The notes under the pieces are model-generated. The model did not search any database. It saw only the letters and a program-made list of their open reading frames with translations, and had not been told where the DNA came from. This document shows, piece after piece, positions 56,448 to 64,000 of a stretch of 64,000 nt of DNA; position 1 is the stretch's first letter; each line of letters starts with the position of its first letter. The position numbers were made by a program, and so were the translations under genes. Origin of the DNA: Acidobacteriota bacterium (GTDB lineage: Bacteria; Acidobacteriota; Holophagae; Holophagales; Holophagaceae); assembly GCA_016192145.1 (NCBI GenBank), contig JACPUT010000009.1, positions 1 to 64,000 on the forward strand, written 5' to 3'.

Positions 56448-57605
56448 ATGAGCGGAGCGAAGACCATCCTCATCCTCGGCGGGGGCGTAGGCGGCCTCGT
56501 GACGGCCGTGTCCCTCCGGAAGAAGCTCCCCTCCGCTCACCGGATCATCCTCGTGGATCGGAAGCGCGAGCACCTCTTCCAGCCCTCCCTCCTGTGGATC
56601 CTGACGGGGGCGCGGCGGGCCGGGCAAATCATCCGCCCCCTGGCCCGCTTGAAGCGCAAGGGCATCGAAGTGCTGCACGGAACCGTCGAATCCATCGACC
56701 CTGGAGGGCGGCGGGTCAGCATCGAGGGCATCCAGATCCAGGCCGACGCGCTCGTGATCGCCCTGGGGGCCGAGCTGGCCTTGGATGCGATCCCAGGGCT
56801 CGCCGAGGCGGGCCATGCGTTCTATTCACTGGCCGGGGCGGAGGGCCTGCGGCAGGCCTTCCAGCGCTTGGAATCCGGCCGGCTTGCCATACTTACCGCC
56901 GCCCCGGCGTACAAGTGCCCCGCAGCCCCTTATGAGGCCGCGATGCTGCTCGAAGCGGACCTCCGGAGGCGGGGCCTGCGCGATCAGGTCCAAATCGACT
57001 TCCACGCCGCCGAACCCGGCCCCATGGGCGTGGCCGGCCCCGAGGTCTCGAAGGCCGTGCGCGGCCTGGTGGAGGCCAAGGGCATCGCCTATCACCCCGA
57101 GCACCAGATCGCCTCCGTGGAGCCGGCCACGAAGACGCTGCGCTTCACGGACGGGACGGAGGCCACCTTCGACCTGCTCGCCTACGTCCCCACCCACCGG
57201 GCGCCCAAGGTGGCCCGGGAGGCGGGGCTCGTGAACGAGGCCGGTTGGATCCCCGTGGATCGCCACACGCTCCAAACGCGGTTTGAGGGTGTCTATGCCA
57301 TCGGCGACGTGACCACCATCCCGCTCAAGATGGGTAAGCCGCTTCCCAAGGCCGGCGTTTTCGCCCATGGCCAGGCGGAGGTGGTGGCCCGCAACCTCGC
57401 CCTTGCGATCCTGGGCCACGGCTCCCCAGCGGCCTTCCAGGGCCATGGGGAGTGCTTCGTCGAAACGGGGGATGGAAGGGCGGCCCTGGGCCGGGGGAAC
57501 TTCTACGGCGAGCCCACGCCTCAGGTCGCGATGCGGGCTCCAGGAATCCTGTGGCATTGGGCAAAGGTGTGGTTTGAGAAGTTCTGGCTCTGGCGGTGGT
57601 TCTAG
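56448..57605 (+). CDS. sulfide:quinone oxidoreductase-like flavoprotein
   Basis: 385 residues. FAD-binding ILILGGGVGGLVTAVSLRKK; a second nucleotide-like region; C-terminal FAD contact V-Y-A-I-G-D-V-T-T-I-P; and an aromatic tail (W-F-E-K-F-W-L-W-R-W-F) suited to membrane attachment. Only two cysteines are seen: one in K-C-P-A-A-P-Y-E, matching a catalytic SQR Cys, and one in G-E-C-F-V-E-T-G. Classical SQR uses three, so the mechanism or substrate may differ. It likely oxidises sulfide or persulfide and reduces quinone. Third gene of the ArsR-rhodanese operon. Confidence 0.82.
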   Translation: MSGAKTILILGGGVGGLVTAVSLRKKLPSAHRIILVDRKREHLFQPSLLWILTGARRAGQIIRPLARLKRKGIEVLHGTVESIDPGGRRVSIEGIQIQADALVIALGAELALDAIPGLAEAGHAFYSLAGAEGLRQAFQRLESGRLAILTAAPAYKCPAAPYEAAMLLEADLRRRGLRDQVQIDFHAAEPGPMGVAGPEVSKAVRGLVEAKGIAYHPEHQIASVEPATKTLRFTDGTEATFDLLAYVPTHRAPKVAREAGLVNEAGWIPVDRHTLQTRFEGVYAIGDVTTIPLKMGKPLPKAGVFAHGQAEVVARNLALAILGHGSPAAFQGHGECFVETGDGRAALGRGNFYGEPTPQVAMRAPGILWHWAKVWFEKFWLWRWF

Positions 57606-57666
57606 GAGCGTGTCCGAGTAATTCCCTGCGGGCGGCACCCGGAGGATTTCTTGGACAGGCTCCTAG
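57602..57666. repeat. 65-bp imperfect palindrome between convergent genes
   Basis: CTAGGAGCGTGTCCGAGTAA at the left and, in reverse complement, CTAGGAGCCTGTCCAAGAAA at the right, differing at about four positions, around a ~20-bp GC-rich core with further pairing. It supplies the stop codon of both convergent genes (TAG at 57603-57605 and 57665-57663). It could be a MITE/REP-like element serving as terminator. Confidence 0.6.
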
Positions 57667-60600
57667 CTCTCCACCTCCGGCCGGCCCACCCAGGCGTAGA
57701 AGCTCGGGAGGGCCAGGAGGGTGAAGAGGGTGCTCGTGACGAGCCCGCCGACCATCACGATGGCGAGGGGCCGCTCCAATTCGCTCCCCCCGAAACCGAA
57801 CAGCATGGGCGCGAGACCAAGGATGGCGGCGCCCGCCGTCATGAGCTTGGGGCGCACGCGGCCGAGGGAGGCCTCCCGCAGCGACTCGTCGAAGGGCATC
57901 CCCGTGGCCAGGAGCTGCTTCGTCTGCGTGATGAGCACGAGGCTGTTCTGCACGGCCACGCCGAAGAGACCGATCATGCCGACGATGGAGCTCACGTTCC
58001 ACGTCTCCCCCGCGATCCAGAGGGCGATGAGGCCGCCCACGAAGGCATCGGGCAGCGTGGCGAGCACCACCGCCACCTCCCGCCAGCGCCCGAGGGCGAG
58101 GTAGAGGAGGCCCACCACGAGGGCGAGGGCCGCCCCGATGGCCACGAGCAGGCGCGACTGGGTTTCCCGGGCCTCCTCGATCTTGCCGCCCAGGCCCGTG
58201 GTGGTGCCCTGGGGCAGCTTCAGGGCCGCGAGGGCCGCCTCCACCCGTCGGGCCGTGCCCCCGAGATCCCCCGTGGTGCGCAGGTTGAAGCCGAGGCGGC
58301 GCTGGCCCGCCTCGCGGCGGATCATGCTCGCGGTCGTGCGCTCCTGGATGGAGGCCACCTGGCCCAGCTCGATGATCTTGCCCTGCTCCACCACGAGGGG
58401 CAGGCGCTTCAGCGTCTCCACCGTGACCCGGCCATCGCTGGGGAAGCGCACCATGCGCTCGATGCGCTGGGGGCCCTCGAAGCGGGGCGCCAGGGGGATG
58501 CCCTGCAAGGCGGCCTGCACCGTCTGGAGGATGAGGGTGCGGGGCACGTCCAGCCGGCGCAGGGCGTCGTCATCGGGGAGCACCTCCCACTTGGCGAGGA
58601 GCCCCCCCGTGTCCGCAGTGACGGAGGCCACGCCCGGGATGCGGGAGAGGGCCTTCTGGATCTCCGGCTGTTGGGCCGTTAAGGCGTCGAGATCGGGGTT
58701 GAAGAACTTCACCTGCAGATCGGCGGGGGTGCCGCCGATGCCTTCGGCGATCTTCATACCCATGGGCGTCGTCAGCTCCAGGGCGAAGGGCATGCGCTCC
58801 GCCAGCTCTGAAAGCTCATGCTCCAGGGACTTGGGATCCACCCCCTTCTGCGTGACCACCAGGATGTCGCTGGCGTAGTGGGGCATGGGATCCTCCGTGA
58901 TCTCCCCGCGACCCGTGCGCCGGTAGTGGGCCGCCACGCCGGGCACCTTCGAGAGTTCCCGCTCCATCATCAGATTGCCCTCGTCCACCGCCTGCAGGCT
59001 CGTCTCCGCCGGAAAGATGGAGTTGAGGATCAGCGCCCCCTCGTTGAGGCTGGGCAGGAAGTCGGAGCCCAGGCGCATCGCCAGCCAGAGGCTCGGCACC
59101 GTGAGGCCCAGGGCCACGACCCGCACCCAGGCGCCGTGGCGCATGGCCCAGTCCAAGGCGGGGCGATAGAGGCGCTTGAGGGAGGCGAGGAACCCCGGCT
59201 CCTCCAGGGAGGCGCCCGGGGGTAGGAAGCGCGCCACCAGCACGGGCACGAGGGTGAAGCTCAGGATGAGGCTCAGCGTCATGGCCGAGGCCACGGCCAC
59301 CGCCAGGGGCGCGTAGAGCTTGCCCGCCACGCCGCCGATGGCCAGGAGGGGGATGAACACCGCCAGGATCACGAGCACCGCGATGAGGATGGGCATGGCC
59401 ACCTCGGCGGCGGCCCGGGTGAGTGCCACCTCCCGGGGTTCCACGTGATCTTGATGGGCGTGGAGGCGGTGGGCCAGGTTCTCCACCATGATCACGCCCG
59501 CATCCACCAGGAGGCCCACGGCGATGGCCAGGCCGCCCAGGGTCATGGCGTTGAGGCCGAGGCCCATGGCCTTCAGGGGGATCGCCGCGCCGAAGGTGGC
59601 CAGGGGCAGCAACACGATCACGATCAGCGCGCCCCGCAGGCTGCCCAGGAGGAGCACGAGCACGAGGGCCACGAAGAAGCCGCCGATGAGCAGCGCCTGC
59701 GTCACGCCCCCCAGCGCATGCTGGACGAAGTCGCCCTGGTCGTAGAAGAGGTTCAGGCTCATCCCCGCGGGCAGGGAGCGCTGCAGATCGGGCATCGCGG
59801 CCCGCACCGCCCGGCTCGTGGCCAGGGTCTCCGCCGTGGGCTGCTTCACCACGCGCATGGAAACGACCTCGTGGCCCTGGTAGCGGGCGAGCCCCTGCCG
59901 GAAGCCCGGGGCCTCGCGGATCTCCGCCACGTCGCCCAAGGCGATGAGCCCATGGGCCGTGTGGAGGGAGAGGCGACGCACCTGCTCCGGGCTCGCCGCG
60001 AGGTTGGCCACGGTGAAGAACCAGGCCTTGTCGCGGATCTCGAGGATGCCCGCGCCCGTGTCCTGGTGGCTGCCTTCCAGCGCCTCCAGGATCTGGGCCA
60101 GGCTCACGCCCGCCAGGCGCATGCGCTCGGGCACGATGCTCACCTGCAGCTGGCGGTCCTCACCGCCCAGCAGCTCCACCCGCGCCACGCCGGAGACGGA
60201 CTGGAGCCGGGGCACGAGCACCTTCACCGCGTGGTCCCGCAGCCTCATGGGATCCACGTCGGGCCCTTCGAGCACGATCTCCTGGATCTCCTGGAGGCGC
60301 CCCGCGGCGCTCGTCATGAGGGGGGCCTGGGTGCCCGGGGGGAAGTCGTTCACCACCGAGGCCAGCTTCTCCGCCACGAGCTGGCGGCTGCGCCAGGGAT
60401 CCTGATCCGCCTCGAAGGCGATGATGACCTGCACGAGGCCCGATTGGAGGATCGTGTTGAGGCGCTTCACCCCGGGCAGGCCCGCCAGGGCCTGCTCCAC
60501 GGGTTGCGCCACGCTCAGCTCCAGCTCCGAGGCCGCGCGGCCGGGGCTCTGGATGAGGAGCTGCACGCTGGGCAGCGCGAGGTCCGGAAAGAGGTCCCGC

Positions 60601-60740
60601 CGCAGGGTGGTGAAGGTGAGCAGGCCCGCCACCCCCCAAACGGTGGCCAGGGCGAAGACCCACCCCTTGCGCGGCAGCAGCCAATCGAACCAGCGGCGGA
60701 TGGGGGAGCGGTGTTCGGGTTGGCGGGGCTCAGTGCTCAT
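57663..60740 (-). CDS. RND-family efflux transporter, CzcA/CusA-like
   Basis: A 1025-residue inner-membrane pump with about 12 helices and two large periplasmic loops. Signatures: N-terminal FDWLLPRKGWVFALATVWGV, L-F-P-D-L-A-L-P-S-V, the TM4 proton-relay region LLVDAGVIMVENLAHRL, F-I-P-L-L-A-I-G-G-V-A-G-K-L-Y-A-P-L, and GSDFLPSLNEGAL. The D-x-G...N-E-G-A form is typical of heavy-metal (HME) RND pumps, though the cation is not identifiable. Last gene of the efflux operon, overlapping the adaptor by 11 bp. Confidence 0.9.
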   Translation of the reverse strand: MSTEPRQPEHRSPIRRWFDWLLPRKGWVFALATVWGVAGLLTFTTLRRDLFPDLALPSVQLLIQSPGRAASELELSVAQPVEQALAGLPGVKRLNTILQSGLVQVIIAFEADQDPWRSRQLVAEKLASVVNDFPPGTQAPLMTSAAGRLQEIQEIVLEGPDVDPMRLRDHAVKVLVPRLQSVSGVARVELLGGEDRQLQVSIVPERMRLAGVSLAQILEALEGSHQDTGAGILEIRDKAWFFTVANLAASPEQVRRLSLHTAHGLIALGDVAEIREAPGFRQGLARYQGHEVVSMRVVKQPTAETLATSRAVRAAMPDLQRSLPAGMSLNLFYDQGDFVQHALGGVTQALLIGGFFVALVLVLLLGSLRGALIVIVLLPLATFGAAIPLKAMGLGLNAMTLGGLAIAVGLLVDAGVIMVENLAHRLHAHQDHVEPREVALTRAAAEVAMPILIAVLVILAVFIPLLAIGGVAGKLYAPLAVAVASAMTLSLILSFTLVPVLVARFLPPGASLEEPGFLASLKRLYRPALDWAMRHGAWVRVVALGLTVPSLWLAMRLGSDFLPSLNEGALILNSIFPAETSLQAVDEGNLMMERELSKVPGVAAHYRRTGRGEITEDPMPHYASDILVVTQKGVDPKSLEHELSELAERMPFALELTTPMGMKIAEGIGGTPADLQVKFFNPDLDALTAQQPEIQKALSRIPGVASVTADTGGLLAKWEVLPDDDALRRLDVPRTLILQTVQAALQGIPLAPRFEGPQRIERMVRFPSDGRVTVETLKRLPLVVEQGKIIELGQVASIQERTTASMIRREAGQRRLGFNLRTTGDLGGTARRVEAALAALKLPQGTTTGLGGKIEEARETQSRLLVAIGAALALVVGLLYLALGRWREVAVVLATLPDAFVGGLIALWIAGETWNVSSIVGMIGLFGVAVQNSLVLITQTKQLLATGMPFDESLREASLGRVRPKLMTAGAAILGLAPMLFGFGGSELERPLAIVMVGGLVTSTLFTLLALPSFYAWVGRPEVES

Positions 60741-61863
60741 GCTCTTCCCCCCCGCTCTTGCGCTTGATGAGCAGGGACTTCAGGAGGTAGGCGCCTTCGC
60801 CCACCACCACCTCCCCGCTCTTCAGCCCCTCCAAGACGAGGACATCCCCGCCCAGCTCCGCGCCGCGGCGCACGGGGCGGAAGACCGCATCCCCGCCCTC
60901 CTTCACGAACACGCCCCAGACGCCCTCCACCTGCTGCAGCGCGCTCTGCGGCAGCACGATGGCCGTGGCGAGGGGCACCCGCACCTCCAGCGGCGTTCCC
61001 GCCACCGGGAGCTGCGAACCCTCCAGGCGGAGGCGGTAGGTGAGGCGTCGCGTGTCCAGCGTGAGGGACATGGGAATGCCCTCCACCCGGGCCTTCCAGC
61101 GCTGGCCGTTCGTGGCCCGGAGCTCGGCCGCGGAACCCGGCTTCCACGCCTCCGGCGCGGGCAGGGGCAGCTCCACCTTCGCCAGGGCCGCATGGGCGGC
61201 CTGGAAGCCGCCGAGCTCCTGGCCCGCCTCCACGCCCTGGCCCACGAGCACCTTGTAGCCGCTGGCGATGCCCGCCTGCGGGGCCCTCACGGTGTAGGTG
61301 GCCCCGGCGCTTTCCGGCGCCACGCCCCGGGCGGAGAGGGCGAGGCGCGTGGCCTCCTCCTCGGCCTGGGCGCTGGCGGCTTCGCTTTGGGCGGCCTCCA
61401 GCTCCCGGCGGGAACCCGCGCCAGCCCCGAAGAGTCGCTGCTCCCGGGCCCGTTCGCCTTCGGCCCGGTCGCGCTTGGCCTTGGCACCGATCCAATCCGC
61501 CTTGAGGCGGGCGAGCTCGGGGCTCTGGAGGGTCAGGAGGCCGCTGCCCGCGGGGACCCGCCGCCCCGGGGGCACGAGGATCTTCGAGACGATGCCCTTC
61601 ACGGGGCTGCTCAGTAGGGCCTGGGCCGATTCATCGGAGACCGCCTCCGCCGGGTACCAGGCCCCTTCGGCCTTGGGCTCGGGTACGGCCATGAACCGGA
61701 TTCCGCGCAGGTCCTTCACGGGAATGCGTTCGCTCTCGGCCTCGCCATGGCCTTCTCCCGCCTTCTCCTCCGCATGGCCGGCGGAAGCTCCGGGTTTGGG
61801 ATCGCAGGCCAGAGCGGCGAGCAGCGCGAATCCCAGCAGGGAACGTCGGATGGAATCGTTCAT
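60730..61863 (-). CDS. periplasmic adaptor lipoprotein of RND efflux system
   Basis: 377 residues. A lipoprotein signal with lipobox L-A-A-L-A-C (Cys about 20) anchors it to the inner membrane. It is followed by a His/Glu-rich stretch (HAEEKAGEGHGEAESE) possibly binding metal. The adaptor body has a barrel-sandwich (VKGIVSKILVPPGRRVPAGS), an alpha-hairpin (about 140-190), and a beta-barrel and membrane-proximal domain (L-P-Q-S-A-L-Q-Q-V-E-G-V-W-G-V-F-V). The C-terminus is His-rich (G-G-E-E-H-E-H). Links pump to TolC-type channel. Start overlaps the upstream stop (ATGA). Confidence 0.9.
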   Translation of the reverse strand: MNDSIRRSLLGFALLAALACDPKPGASAGHAEEKAGEGHGEAESERIPVKDLRGIRFMAVPEPKAEGAWYPAEAVSDESAQALLSSPVKGIVSKILVPPGRRVPAGSGLLTLQSPELARLKADWIGAKAKRDRAEGERAREQRLFGAGAGSRRELEAAQSEAASAQAEEEATRLALSARGVAPESAGATYTVRAPQAGIASGYKVLVGQGVEAGQELGGFQAAHAALAKVELPLPAPEAWKPGSAAELRATNGQRWKARVEGIPMSLTLDTRRLTYRLRLEGSQLPVAGTPLEVRVPLATAIVLPQSALQQVEGVWGVFVKEGGDAVFRPVRRGAELGGDVLVLEGLKSGEVVVGEGAYLLKSLLIKRKSGGEEHEH

Positions 61864-63035
61864 GGGTTCATCCCGGGGGTGAGGGCCTCGAGTTCGGCCT
61901 TGAGCAGATGGGTGGCGTGGATCCGGCGCAGGGTGGCCATCTGGGCCTCCAGCAATTGCCGCCGGATGGGCAGGGCCTCGGAGGGGCGCTCCCGGCCCTC
62001 CGCCAGCCGCAGGCCCACGGCGAGCAGGGCGGTTTCGAAGCCGGTGAAGGTCGGAAGGGGCCCGGTGGACTGCAGCCGGGCCAGGGCGGATTGGAAACGG
62101 GCCTCCAGCTCCAGCTGGGCGATCTCCAGCTCCCGGCGGCCGGCCTGGAGGTTCGCTTCCACCTCCCGCCGCAGGGCCGCGCCTTCGCCGGGGCGGCCGA
62201 AGCGATAGGCCAGGCCGACCTTCGTGATGCGGTCCTCCCCCTCCCGCCCATGGCTGCCCCGCAGGCTCCAGCGGCTGCCCGCGAGGGCCTCCTGATGCCG
62301 GAGGGTCTGCTGGTCCAGTTCCAGCCGGCTCTGGATCGCCTTCCGCAGGGGGCCCCCCTCGAAGCGGGCCTGCAGCCCCTCCGGCGAGGGCAGGGCGGGC
62401 ACCCCCGGATCCGCGAGAGGGACGGGCACGCCGGGCACTTCGGAGAGGGCCCGCAGGCCCGCCCAGGTCTGAAGCCGCTGGCGCCGGGCCTCGTCCACTT
62501 CCATCTGCGTGCGCAGCAGCTCCCCCTCCACGAGGCTCACCTGGAAGGCGGGGTCCGCGCCGGCTTCCAACCGGGCCCGGGCGGCCTGGAGCCAGGCCTG
62601 CACCGTGGCCAGGTCCGCCTCCCGGAGCTGGAGCAGGCGTTCCCCGAGCCAGGCGTCCAGGTAGGCCTGCCGCAGCCGGTACCCCGCCTCGATCCGCGCG
62701 GCTTCCCGCAGCCTGGGATCCGCATGGCCCAACGCCGCCTCCAGGCGTCGCTGGGTGCCCGGGGCCAGAAAGAGGGGCAGGTCCACCTCCACGGTCCGAT
62801 CCGTGGTGGTGGGGGCCGCGGGGTTGGAGCGGGGCCCGGCGGCGAGGCCCACCGAGGGCCCTTCCCGCAGGAACCCGCGGGTTCCGCTCAGGGCCCGGTG
62901 CCGCTCGGCGAGCAGCGCCTCGATGCGGACCTGTTCGGGGCTCGTGCGGGCCCGCTGGAGGATATCGTCAAAGGTGAGCGTCGGCGCCTGGGCCATGAGG
63001 AGGCAGGGCAGGGCTCCGAGCAGGAGGATTCGCAT
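61860..63035 (-). CDS. TolC-family outer-membrane channel
   Basis: 391 residues with a signal peptide (RILLLGALPCLLMAQ). Two OEP repeats: L-T-F-D-D-I-L-Q-R-A at the start, E-V-D-L-P-L-F-L-A-P-G-T-Q-R, long amphipathic helices (YRLRQAYLDAWLGERLLQLR), and V-G-L-A-Y-R-F-G-R-P-G-E-G in the second. It is short for the family (~430). ATG 63035 is used; the frame extends to 63089 through poor sequence. First structural gene of the tripartite efflux operon. Confidence 0.86.
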   Translation of the reverse strand: MRILLLGALPCLLMAQAPTLTFDDILQRARTSPEQVRIEALLAERHRALSGTRGFLREGPSVGLAAGPRSNPAAPTTTDRTVEVDLPLFLAPGTQRRLEAALGHADPRLREAARIEAGYRLRQAYLDAWLGERLLQLREADLATVQAWLQAARARLEAGADPAFQVSLVEGELLRTQMEVDEARRQRLQTWAGLRALSEVPGVPVPLADPGVPALPSPEGLQARFEGGPLRKAIQSRLELDQQTLRHQEALAGSRWSLRGSHGREGEDRITKVGLAYRFGRPGEGAALRREVEANLQAGRRELEIAQLELEARFQSALARLQSTGPLPTFTGFETALLAVGLRLAEGRERPSEALPIRRQLLEAQMATLRRIHATHLLKAELEALTPGMNP

Positions 63036-63102
63036 CGGGACCTCGAGTGGGATGAACGGCGATCCGGCTGGGCCCGGCCCAGCCACCAAAACTCATCTGC
63101 GC

Positions 63103-63453
63103 TCAGGCCCGTGGAGGGTCCGTCTCGGGCTGGATCTCGAGGGTGTGCAGCCGCTCCACTCCCACCGCCTCATAGCGGAGGCGCGGCAGGGGATCCATCG
63201 GGGGCGCGGCCGGGGAGGTGGGCACCGGGGCCGTGGCGCACCCATCGCTGCAGAGGATGTGGCAGACCGGCACCGACTCCGGGCAGGTGTCCTCGCAGCG
63301 ATCCTGGAGCGACGCGCCCACGTAGAAGGCGATCAGCACGAGGAACAGGCCCGCGATCCAGCGCCTCAGCATGCGACCCGCCCCGGCGGGGCCCCTGGGC
63401 CGCCCCAACATGCGCAGGCCCAAGCGCGGGAGATCCATCCGGGAGGGTTCCAT
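63103..63453 (-). CDS. small Cys-rich membrane protein ahead of efflux operon
   Basis: 116 residues from the first ATG, though ATGs at residues 6, 15 or 28 are also possible. One hydrophobic helix (WIAGLFLVLIAFYVGASL, about 32-49) is followed by a Cys cluster (D-R-C-E-D-T-C-P-E...V-C-H-I-L-C-S-D-G-C) and a Pro-rich C-terminus. Small Cys/His-rich periplasmic proteins often precede CzcCBA-type operons and bind the metal. The family is not recognised. 68 bp before the TolC-like gene. Confidence 0.6.
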   Translation of the reverse strand: MEPSRMDLPRLGLRMLGRPRGPAGAGRMLRRWIAGLFLVLIAFYVGASLQDRCEDTCPESVPVCHILCSDGCATAPVPTSPAAPPMDPLPRLRYEAVGVERLHTLEIQPETDPPRA

Positions 63454-63507
63454 CCGACGCTGATGATTACACGGATCCTGGGTCTCAGGAACGCGGGGGC
63501 TCCCCCC

Positions 63508-64000
63508 TCAGATCCGGAGGCGGTATCCCACCCCCTGCTCCGTCTGCAGGAAGCGGGGGCGAGCCGGATCCGCCTCCAGCTTGTGCCTCAGCTGGGCCAT
63601 GTAGACCCGGAGGTAGAGGGGCTGGGCGGCCTTGGCGCGGCCCCAGACCTCCCGGAGGAGCTGGTCGTGGGTGAGCACCTTGCCCGCGTGCTTCACGAGG
63701 GCGATGAGGAGCTTGTACTCCGTGGGGGTGAGGTGCACCTCCTCCCCGTTTTTGAAGACCTGCCGCATGGCCTGGTCCACGCGGATGTCGCCCACCTCAA
63801 AGACCGGAGCCTCCTCCGTGGAGCCCTGGCGATGCCGCAGGGCCACGCGGATGCGGGCCATGAGCTCGCCGGTGCCGAAGGGCTTCGTGAGGTAATCATC
63901 GGCCCCCGAATCCAGGGCGTGGATCTTGTCGTCCTCCCGCCCCCGCGCCGAGAGCACGATGATGGGCGTGCGGGTCCACTCCCGGAGGCGCTTCGCCAAC
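63508..64000 (-). CDS. kdpE: OmpR/KdpE-family response regulator (partial)
   Basis: The C-terminal 163 residues are present; the N-terminus lies beyond the window. The end of the receiver is visible (PIIVLSARGREDDKIHALDS; D-D-Y-L-T-K-P-F with conserved Lys). The winged-helix output follows: H-L-T-P-T-E-Y-K-L-L-I-A-L-V, VLTHDQLLREVWG, YLRVYMAQLRHKLEADP, and G-V-G-Y-R-L-R-I. The H-D-Q-L-L...Y-L-R-V-Y-M-A-Q-L-R-H-K-L form is characteristic of KdpE, the K+-transport regulator. It ends 54 bp before the Cys-rich gene, so it may also be read through into the efflux operon. Confidence 0.78.
   Translation of the reverse strand, partial: LAKRLREWTRTPIIVLSARGREDDKIHALDSGADDYLTKPFGTGELMARIRVALRHRQGSTEEAPVFEVGDIRVDQAMRQVFKNGEEVHLTPTEYKLLIALVKHAGKVLTHDQLLREVWGRAKAAQPLYLRVYMAQLRHKLEADPARPRFLQTEQGVGYRLRI

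Overview
The window is GC-rich DNA (mostly about 65-72% by eye) with tightly packed, often overlapping genes. It reads as the chromosome of a Gram-negative, environmental, probably anaerobic or facultative bacterium. Supporting content includes an outer-membrane patatin autotransporter, a TonB receptor, a TolC/HlyD/RND efflux operon, a split glycine decarboxylase, several two-component kinases, DUF438/DUF1858/DUF2249 proteins and a FIST protein. This mix fits Acidobacteriota, Holophagae (Geothrix/Holophaga-like), but that placement is an inference from gene content, not from a marker gene.

Positions 1-5051 are the right end of an integrated phage-like element, transcribed leftwards: AlpA-type DNA-binding protein, replication initiator, DnaC-type loader, Mor-type activator, a small-terminase-like HTH protein and the edge of another gene. 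Its tyrosine integrase has an in-frame TAA two codons before the catalytic Tyr. The element abuts a displaced 3' half of a tRNA-Pro(TGG), cut in the anticodon loop. tRNA-Arg(TCT) and tRNA-His(GTG) follow.

Positions 5.6-23 kb hold HtrA protease, a pseudo-receiver/coiled-coil protein, a CorC-type membrane protein, a MurU-like nucleotidyltransferase, a SprA-related protein, a V4R hybrid kinase, a MOT1-type transporter, an S41 peptidase, an Lrp/AsnC regulator, the DUF438 pair, gcvPA/gcvPB and cheR. Next to cheR lie two tiny reading frames that look like internally deleted cheY and cheA.

Positions 23-45 kb contain the patatin/POTRA/barrel protein, rph, rpiB, a SNF2 helicase with a SWIM partner, ridA, a TonB receptor, a FIST protein coupled to a 1236-residue hybrid kinase, a lytic transglycosylase, glpK, tpx and a DinG-type helicase. 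Seven intergenic gaps here share one architecture: an array of 7-mer (in one case 8-mer) tandem repeats, a short spacer, then the same array inverted. Units differ between loci while period and layout stay constant. This is the most unusual signal in the window.

Positions 45-64 kb hold a BlaI repressor with its promoter/operator and a BlaR1-like M56 peptidase fused to two secretin/STN-like domains; a trimethylamine/histamine-dehydrogenase-like flavoprotein; a Tat-exported glycosylasparaginase; HU; a beta-propeller sensor kinase; an acyltransferase; an ArsR-rhodanese / DsrE / sulfide:quinone-reductase-like cluster with an operator; and a metal-type RND efflux operon with a Cys-rich small protein and a KdpE-like response regulator cut by the window end. 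No rRNA, CRISPR array or intact insertion sequence was seen.
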